From Actinomucor elegans (Eukaryota; Mucoromycota; Mucoromycetes; Mucorales; Mucoraceae), in assembly GCA_026027325.1 (NCBI GenBank), contig JAMSLZ010000005.1, forward strand, positions 1,488,001 through 1,552,000: DNA of 64,000 nucleotides, in the 5' to 3' direction. The notes below the pieces were generated by a model that was not told where the DNA came from, made no database searches, and saw nothing but the letters and a program-made list of their open reading frames with translations. Positions within the stretch are counted from its first letter, which is position 1. Every line of letters starts with the position of its first letter. The translations under genes and the position numbers were made by a program. Positions 56,998 to 64,000 of the stretch are shown in pieces.

Positions 56998-59429
56998 TAT
57001 TCTCGGCTTTGCTGTATCAAGAAATAAAAGTAAAGGAGGGGTTTCCTAACGCTGATTGTCCCCGGGAGAAAAAAGCGCGCTGTGACTCGGTTTTGTGACC
57101 ATTCCTTTTGGTAACTGCCAACCCAATGGTTTCAGGTACGCAATGGAAGTAGAGTAACAATCTTTAGCAAGCATCAAAAGTTACTTTGATCTTGAAGGTT
57201 CACGGTGCCAACACCATTATTTGATATTGGCAGCCTTTAATTGAAGCTGATTGTGGTATTGTAAGAGCGCGAGCACAATGAATTCTATTTTGGGAATGCT
57301 TTCTTGGTGACATTAGTTGAAATGTAATGAAGCAAAGATTTCAATAAAAGTAGTAGTAGTATGAATTATTTATCGTGCATATTATTTAGTCGAGATTGGT
57401 CAAAAGATCAACAAATTTATTGATCCAGAATACGTGAAATGGCTGAAATATACAGCCAGCCATAATGCATAGTGTACTTTTATCTTTTCACCTAAATAAG
57501 CATTCTAATGGATAAAATAGTTTATCCTGAACATATGCCAGTCATCAATTGCAAGATTTAGCTGAGAATTGGTCAAGAAATGTAGAAGCATAGGAAATGC
57601 GATTGAAATGGGAAAATCCCGCGAGGTATGTTACCCTCCTTTGGACATCTTATTCCAATACATCTTTAGCATGAAAATTTATATGCTGACAGATGAAGAA
57701 TACGTTATTGGTTCTTGTAACTGTTAATGCTTTCACGCTTTAGAAGCCTTTTCATATATATATATATATATATTCTAAATCAGACTGTTACGTGTCTATT
57801 TTACTTGTTCTTTTCTTACAGGTTGCCTATCCGTACAAGTTATTGCATAACGTTAGCCCTCATTCACTAACAACAAAGTTAGAAACAGTTTTGTGTACTT
57901 TTTGAGAACACGTTCCGATGAAAATGATGTATAGGTCATTAGTCATTATTAACCTGTATAACACAACCGTTGCATTGTATTAAAACAAAGGGTTTATTAA
58001 TTGCAGGAACCCGGTTTGAGCATACTCTAGTAAACAAACACAGGATGAGCTGAGAAATATGTGTAGACCCATAAATATAATAAGCAAGAAACGAATACCA
58101 TTATTTGTGTCGGTAGTGAATATATCGTATACTTGTTGCATAATAATACCGAAGAATGGCTGTGTTACTTCTGACAGATGATTTGAAGAATGCTTGGTAA
58201 GCATATGCAACATTTAATTGGGTTTTGTCAAAAAAAAAATCTATTGATCTTTGCATTTAATAAATAAATGTTTGTGTGTGTACGTATGTATGTATTGTGT
58301 TAACATTGTCTTCTCGTTTTGTAAGTAGTATAAGTAATTTGTATTCTTTTACTAGATTGTCTGTCCATAACTCTACAAGATTAATGCTTTATATGGAAAG
58401 CTAGACACTTGTAAGTTACTGAAATCCAATCAAAATGCCGGTCCATTCTCTCGCGGTACTGTGTTTCTTAAAGATCCATCTAGTTAAACTAGAGATATAA
58501 TAACTAATTCCATTAGGTTTTTGTATTGTACTACCCTGTTGGTCTTATTAGATTACTAAAATTTTGAAATTCCATGGTTCAAGGAGCTAAAGTTGCATGA
58601 GGAGAATAATTTCGAGGTTCGATGAATTTTAAAGAACATTTGGCATACATCTCCCTTAATCCAAACAGCTATATTTTGAATAAAATTAAATTTTAAGGTT
58701 GCTGATAAATGCTGTTATCATGACTCGAGTATTTTATATTATTCAAATAAACATATATTTGTGTACTATCAATCATCTACACCACTTACATGCTATGCCT
58801 TGAAATCACAGTTCAGTTCATACTCTTAAAATAAATGCAAAGTGCTCAAGGCTATCCAATCACCTTCAATGCATTTATATTTCTTGACTGGTCTCCATTA
58901 GATACCGCCTCTAATGTCAAGCACTTAGTATGCATCTTCTGGAACCGTTACCATTCATATGAGGTATTCTATACAGCTAAATTATACATTCATGACTGGA
59001 TGTCAATTATAGGTAGATCTATAGATCTATTACAGCACGTTCAAATGTCGCATCTGACAAGTAATCCGTGCGTAAAATAAGCTACTGCATTTAGCAAATG
59101 TCAGCGAGTATACTATATAATAAGTAATGACAATTAGCAGTGATGTATATAAAATCATATAAACTAGAGCTAATGCTCTGCAGACCTTCTCTCGACTGGT
59201 TCCAGATAAAATCCGCTTCTGACTAGTAACTCATACTTGGGATAGACTGTTGAGCTTATTAAAGAGTATATTTTGATGATTAAACTCATGTTCTTTTGAA
59301 TACGGGAAACTAAAGCTTGCTTGCAGTGGCATGATAATACAGGCAAAATTTTTATTGCAAATGATGATATGAGGTATAGAAGATTATATTATAGAAGCAC
59401 TGAAATAAGTGATATGCACATTAAACTAT
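56998..59429. other. Intergenic, gene-poor
   Basis: 2.4 kb. It holds a clear TGTCGCAT copy (59012-59080) and weaker relatives near 57390 and 57550. A hydrophobic minus-strand frame at 57980-58213 and a plus frame at 58835-59080 are not convincing; the latter ends inside the repeat. Confidence 0.55.
59012..59080 (+). repeat. Dispersed TGTCGCAT repeat copy
   Basis: TAGATCTATAGATCTATTAC, GTTCAAATGTCGCATCTGAC and AAGTAATCCGTGCGTAAAAT. It keeps the GATCTATAGATC palindrome. Confidence 0.65.
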
Positions 59430-60558
59430 CTAACTGGATTTTTCCTTCTTTTTAGTACTCTTTACCACGTTTTCATCAAAAGGACACAGGATATCGCTAG
59501 GATCAAAAGTGCCAATTTTCTTTGGCAGACAAGCTGATACCTTTCGATGCCATTGTTCACCGACCTGCTCAATGTCTGATAATGAACGAATACGCCCCCA
59601 AAGATCCATGATCGGTAGATGCTCAAAATCAGGCAATTGCTGATCAGGCAATTGTGCCAGTATCGTATCGCGCTGCATCAAAGGCACTAAGAACTGCTCC
59701 ATCTTGGATTGCGTCCGTCCATTATTTTTCTGCTTGACATGCGTACCAAACTCCAAATGGTTTGTGGAGAACGATTCGAAATCTTGAAAATTAGGATACA
59801 CCATCACATAACCGCGCAAATAAACAAGTTGGATCAAGTACTTTTTCCATGACTTTTTCCAACGCTCGGATCGGCTTCCTGGTACAGTGATATTGTAATA
59901 ATTTTCAGCATATGTATCTTCTTTTTCAAGACGTTCTGTCAAGTAAGTATGGAATTCTAGCCAATGTTCTGGAAAGTAAACAGCGCCCCAGCTGCATGGT
60001 ATTTGGGTAGCATAGGGAGTTCTTTCAGAAAACCCATGTTGCTTCAACACCGGCTCTGGATGAAAAGGTCTTCTTCCTTCAGGTATTAGCTCCAGATTAC
60101 GTGGTGAGTAGAGACTTATACCATATATATGCTTGTAAGCTTCTTCATTGCCACTGTAACGATATTTGAGGATGTTGTACTTGGACCACGAGTAAAATAA
60201 GGGCGAAAGCTCTATATCATCTTCGAGAAGCACACCATAGTTGTGGTTATGGCTTGGATACCAGGATTCAACAATGGCAGGCATTAACCCTCCTTTACGG
60301 ATGCGATGCCTTAATTTCTTATGACCGTGCTTAAAATCATAAGCTTGTACCAATGTCCGCGTTTCAAGGTTAGCACTTTGCTCCATATGGATGCTCATCT
60401 CAATTTCGTCATCTCCAAAATAATAGGCGTTGTTGGCGGATGCTAATAGCCGTGAGAGTGATTGTGGACGTCTGTCTGTTATCAAAACCAAATCTATCTT
60501 GATGTCATTCCAATCTATAATAAACATGAGTATTCAATATGCTATAATAGTATATATA

Positions 60559-60594
<36 letters not shown>

Positions 60595-62227
60595 ACGTCT
60601 TAGTGCTTGAATTGGAAGATCCGCAATCCAAAGTGCATGCTCAATATCAGCCTTTGGTAAACCAATGGGAGTAACGCCTTTGGCTTTTGCCATGGCGCTT
60701 ACAGTATAATAGAAATACGAATCATGGTCCTTGATATGAATCAATACTTGCGGTTTCATGAGCTCCATTAGCTTATCGATACCACTGATGTAATCGTTAG
60801 TGTTACCAAGAAGTTTGTTTGTTGTTTTTGTCACATCATTGTTATAGGCCGAAGAAAGGTCGTAGATAAGGAACACAATGTTTTTCGGACACTGAAGGCG
60901 TTTGATGGTTTCTTCAAAAGTAATACGCGTCAGCCCGTGAGTCAAGATGATATGTACATTATAATTCTGGAATTTACAGATCAAGGGCAAGAAAGCAATG
61001 GCATTTTGGGATCCATCCAAGAGTAATGCTATACTTTTGTGCTTGTTTTCATGGCGCATGATCGTATGATCCAAAGCGTTTGGATAAACCGAATTAGTGA
61101 TAGTGCCGGTTAAAGCACTGTTTTTGCAATAGTCAGTGCTCATTTTCACCAGATGCGGCGAAGGTACAGCCATCGACGGGATACCAGCACGATAAAGAAG
61201 CGCGCTACTAATGAAATACGCCAAAGGCATGTGGATGGCTGTATCCATTGTGATATCGCGTCTCAAAATGTCAATCCAGGGTGTCTTTAGTAACCAAGAA
61301 CCGTGAATCATATCTACAGGATGACTAGTCTCTATATGTTTAGAGCAAGGGATGATGCGCAAAGAAGGATGAACGAAACTAATAGAGGTTGAGGGGAGCA
61401 AGGAGGTGTCATATCCTACAAGACTTGACTTGTATTCTTCTGTCTTCATTAAGCCAAAAGTAAAAGCAAGGTAGTGGTTGTCTATCTCGGCTTCAGGCTC
61501 TAGAATCCAAGTGAAAGCTGTAGGGATTTCTAGTGCATGAAGTAACCAAGGAGCATCTCCAACAGTCATTACTTTTGTATCGTATTCTATATGAGGCAAA
61601 TATTTGATTTGAATAGCCTTTGAACCAGAAGCAAATTCTGCCAGTGTCTTCTCGGCGTTGGATGTGACAATCCAGATATGTTTAGGTTGAATCGTTTGAG
61701 CCAAAACGGAATTGATTTGGGCTCTCATCTTTTTGATTCCCTCGACTCCTGATGATGCTTTATAATACAGTATCACTGTAATATCAGCAAGTTCTTTGAG
61801 TGATAGGCTTACGCTGTCGACTAACGATTGTATCTCTGTTTTGTTGTGACCAGGCATATTGGGCAAACCACCAAGAAGTATGACAGCCTGCGATTGAGCT
61901 ATTGCTGCTGGAGTAGTTATTGAGTCTAATTAGTTGGTTAATGATATGGCCTTTTTTTTTGTTTTGTTTCTAAGGTATGTTATTACCTATATCTGGACGA
62001 GAAAGAATCTCTTGTGAACTGGGAGGATATGTATCTGTTGTTGAATGAATATACAGAGTAGTATCTATTGTATACGAATGCAGAAACCAAGTCCAAAGAG
62101 CTATAAGAAGTGTGATAAAGAGTAATGAAAACATCTTGGCCATTTTTCGTGATGGGCTGTTTTGAAAAAAGCTGAAGGGTTGCGCCACCAAGGAAGATGG
62201 TTTTATTGAAGGTATAGATATTGTCAT
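59430..62227 (-). CDS. Type II membrane glycosyltransferase-like protein, two-part
   Basis: 884 residues from three exons: 61987-62227, 60597-61925 and 59430-60514. A basic N-terminal tail precedes one membrane helix (MFSLLFITLLIALWTWFLHS), as in Golgi type II enzymes. The first lumenal part is GT2-like: SLKELADITVILYYKASSGV, NSVLAQTIQPKHIWIVTSNA and TAFTWILEPEAEIDNHYLAF. The last part starts IDLVLITDRRPQSLSRLLAS and contains GVLLEDDIELSPLFYSWSKY, where EDD resembles the metal-binding acidic motif of GT-A enzymes, then PCSWGAVYFPEHWLEF. I infer protein or lipid glycosylation in the secretory pathway; substrate unknown. An intron of this gene contains a T30 run. Confidence 0.78.
60561..60590. 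repeat. T30 homopolymer in glycosyltransferase intron 2
   Basis: The run lies just downstream of the GTAAGT donor on the minus strand, where it is an A-run. Length may be inaccurate. Confidence 0.85.
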
Positions 62228-62544
62228 GGTGAATATACAAATCTAAAGATAACAGTAAAAGTGTAAAGAACCAGAAAAGAAACAAAGTTAGGTTTTAAGC
62301 TGCACGTAAACGCAATTATTATGCAATCATTAATATACATGATAAATAGGTGGGGTATCCAGGTGATAAGGAGCGTTAACATCGAGACTACACTTTATCG
62401 AATTAGGAGAAGAATAACAACAAATGAGTGTTTATTATTATAGATATTATGTACACGTATATTTAGTATAAGGCGAAGGAAATAAGGTAAAGATATAATC
62501 ACTCTTGAGTATGAAATAAAAATATGCGACGTGAATCTTTTTGT
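62228..62544. other. Promoter of the glycosyltransferase-like gene
   Basis: 317 bp between the end of the PQ-loop gene and the glycosyltransferase start. AT-rich; no gene. Confidence 0.6.
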
Positions 62545-63669
62545 CTACTGTGAGGAAAACGTAAGTGCTCTTGTCAGCGCAGCAGTGGTAGGTATATTAT
62601 CTACTTTGGCATTATTTTTTCTATAGTACAAGAATTGACCAAAGATGATAGCATCCATCAATAAGGTGCCCACGCTGCCTGTCAAATAAGGAAGTGATAT
62701 CATGATTGATTCGCGAGTCTGACCAGGATGAATCAGGATGCTGGTAGCATAAGTCAAGTTGCCACACACAGCAAATGTAAATAGAGCTAGAGACAGTCCT
62801 TGAGTTGAATGGCGCTTCTGATTTTTGTAGATTTGTGGAACACGTGACACAAGGTAAAAGCTCGTACATATCCAGGCTAATGTCCAGCCAAAAGTGACTT
62901 GAAAAGTGGTTGTGATTGGAGAGGAGAAAGTGGATAGATCCGCTCCAGATCCCAAGCCTAATTTACACCCAAACAACAGCAATGCCATCAACACAGTTGG
63001 TTTGGAGGAAGTAGTCGAGCCATAATTGCTTAATATAGGAATAGAATCTTCTATGGTTTGCACCATTTTTAAGGGATGGTCTGATAGTAGACATGTGGCC
63101 TCTTCATCATCAGGTACTTTTAGAACATCTTCATCACATACAAAATCACCTTTTCCGAAATAAAAGTACTGATATAGCAAAATGAGATCGGTAAGGACGA
63201 AATAAGTAGCTAAATAAGTCTGGAAAGGTAATTGGTGATTTAAGACGCAGCTAAGCATGTTTCCAAGATCGCCTTTAAGGGAAATTATGTTAGTAAAGAA
63301 AGATGCACTTTGTAAGCGCTGATATTTTATTTACCTGCTAACCAGAAATACAAGAGGTAGAGACTCAATCCATCTGCGGAACCCAGCTTGTAATTTTCTA
63401 TCATTTGTCTGTAATCCGCATAAGAACTATATAATTACATTATACTCATCATCTTAAATACTTACGGAACTTGAGCATTCAACCAACAGAATATCGAAAA
63501 GTACCCAAGAAATATGCTCAATGCATCAATGTATCCATAAACGCAAAAACCGAAAACTGCCTGCAGAGCAAAACAAGTTAATAATCTGACAGAAGACTAA
63601 AAATTTTGGAGTACAAACATGAATCCATTGAATAGGAGCTGGGGCATTTTCAAGTGGTAAACAGTCCAT
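62545..63669 (-). CDS. PQ-loop vacuolar/lysosomal amino-acid transporter-like protein
   Basis: 315 residues from four exons: 63619-63669, 63466-63560, 63335-63408 and 62545-63272. The first donor is GTTTGT, weaker than usual. Two PQ-loop repeats are clear: WLNAQVPQMIENYKLGSADG and YLVSRVPQIYKNQKRHSTQG, both followed by LSL. About seven hydrophobic segments, including YLATYFVLTDLILLYQYFYF and FTFAVCGNLTYATSILI, fit the seven-helix family of human PQLC2 and yeast Ypq1-3/Rtc2, which export cationic amino acids from lysosome or vacuole. A hydrophilic loop of about 70 residues (acidic, DDEEATCLLSDHP) separates the halves. Substrate is inferred from the family. Confidence 0.9.
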
Positions 63670-64000
63670 TCGCTTTTTACAGTAACAAAAAAAAAGGGAA
63701 TCAAAGAAGAATGGAAAGAAAAAGAAAGAAATGTCCAGAAAAAAAGAAAAAAAAACAAGGCAACTAATAGTGGCATCCGTAGTTCACCCAAAACCCAATC
63801 AGCTTCCATTAACTAAAATTTCCTTTTACAGTTATATGCTATGTTCTTTTTTTATATATATATATATATATAACCTATCCTTTGTGTATCTCAACCATGG
63901 ATCGGGATTTGCCTTTATCATATTAGCAGACTCTTTTTTATTAGTTTACTTCCAAAATAACGTACAGTGAAGAATAATAAAGGCTTTTTGAACTAGAACC
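63670..64000. other. Upstream region of the PQ-loop gene
   Basis: Purine-rich stretch (63687-63757) that on the minus strand is a pyrimidine leader, then a (TA)n microsatellite near 63853-63873. No gene; the window ends here. Confidence 0.6.

Noticed and set aside
57980..58213. 77-residue minus-strand hydrophobic frame
   Set aside because: No conserved motif, AT-rich composition explains the hydrophobicity, and no flanking exons were found.
58835..59080. 81-residue plus-strand frame
   Set aside because: Its C-terminal third is the dispersed TGTCGCAT repeat and no domain is visible.
1..64000. tRNA, 5S rRNA or snoRNA genes
   Set aside because: Reading both strands for GGTTCGAATCC-type B boxes and familiar RNA motifs gave nothing convincing; a tRNAscan/Infernal run would be decisive.

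Overview
The window looks like nuclear DNA of an early-diverging filamentous fungus, most likely a Mucoromycota (Mucorales) species. Reasons: it is AT-rich with many A/T homopolymers; nearly every gene is split by short GT-AG introns (about 45-80 nt); and the gene set is eukaryotic and fungal (cytosolic Glu-tRNA synthetase, beta-MPP, mS33, a Cut8/Sts1 factor, a White-Collar-2-like GATA protein, a Grainyhead/CP2 factor). The species assignment is inference. Gene models were built by hand from splice sites. Where an exact residue count is given, the exon lengths sum to a multiple of three.

Layout. 0.5-1.8 kb: decayed copy of a membrane-protein locus. 2.5-5 kb: B-box/DUF2009 gene. 5-8.4 kb: gene-poor. 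8.4-10.7 kb: CP2 transcription factor. 12.7-16.2 kb: RecQ (Sgs1/BLM-type) helicase. 17.5 kb: possible small secreted protein. 18.1-24.2 kb: PH-LRR scaffold and beta-MPP, both minus strand. 25.5-27.0 kb: PAM2-motif protein and an AGTRAP-like membrane protein. 29.5-30.7 kb: intact membrane-protein paralogue. 31.6-37.4 kb: a ~440-bp element in two near-identical inverted copies that bracket the Glu-tRNA synthetase gene. 39.4-42.6 kb: DUF726 (TMCO4/Mil1-type) hydrolase-like protein with a 9-nt microexon. 44.3-44.9 kb: EF-hand protein. 45.2-50.4 kb: a complete CACTA (EnSpm/Tnp2) DNA transposon with CACTA termini, a 3-bp CTT target duplication, an open spliced transposase and a divergent accessory gene. 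51.2-52.5 kb: Cut8/Sts1. 54.8-56.5 kb: PAS + GATA protein, convergent with mS33. 59.4-62.2 kb: type II membrane glycosyltransferase-like protein. 62.5-63.7 kb: PQ-loop transporter.

The housekeeping genes form no operon-like unit. The novelty lies in the repetitive fraction. A ~50-100 bp dispersed repeat (core AATGTCGCATCTGATTAG) sits in at least a dozen intergenic positions and forms the inner edge of the long inverted repeats. Together with the CACTA element, the palindromic repeats and the membrane-protein duplications, it suggests the intergenic DNA is largely built from small mobile elements. No tRNA, rRNA or CRISPR array was recognised.
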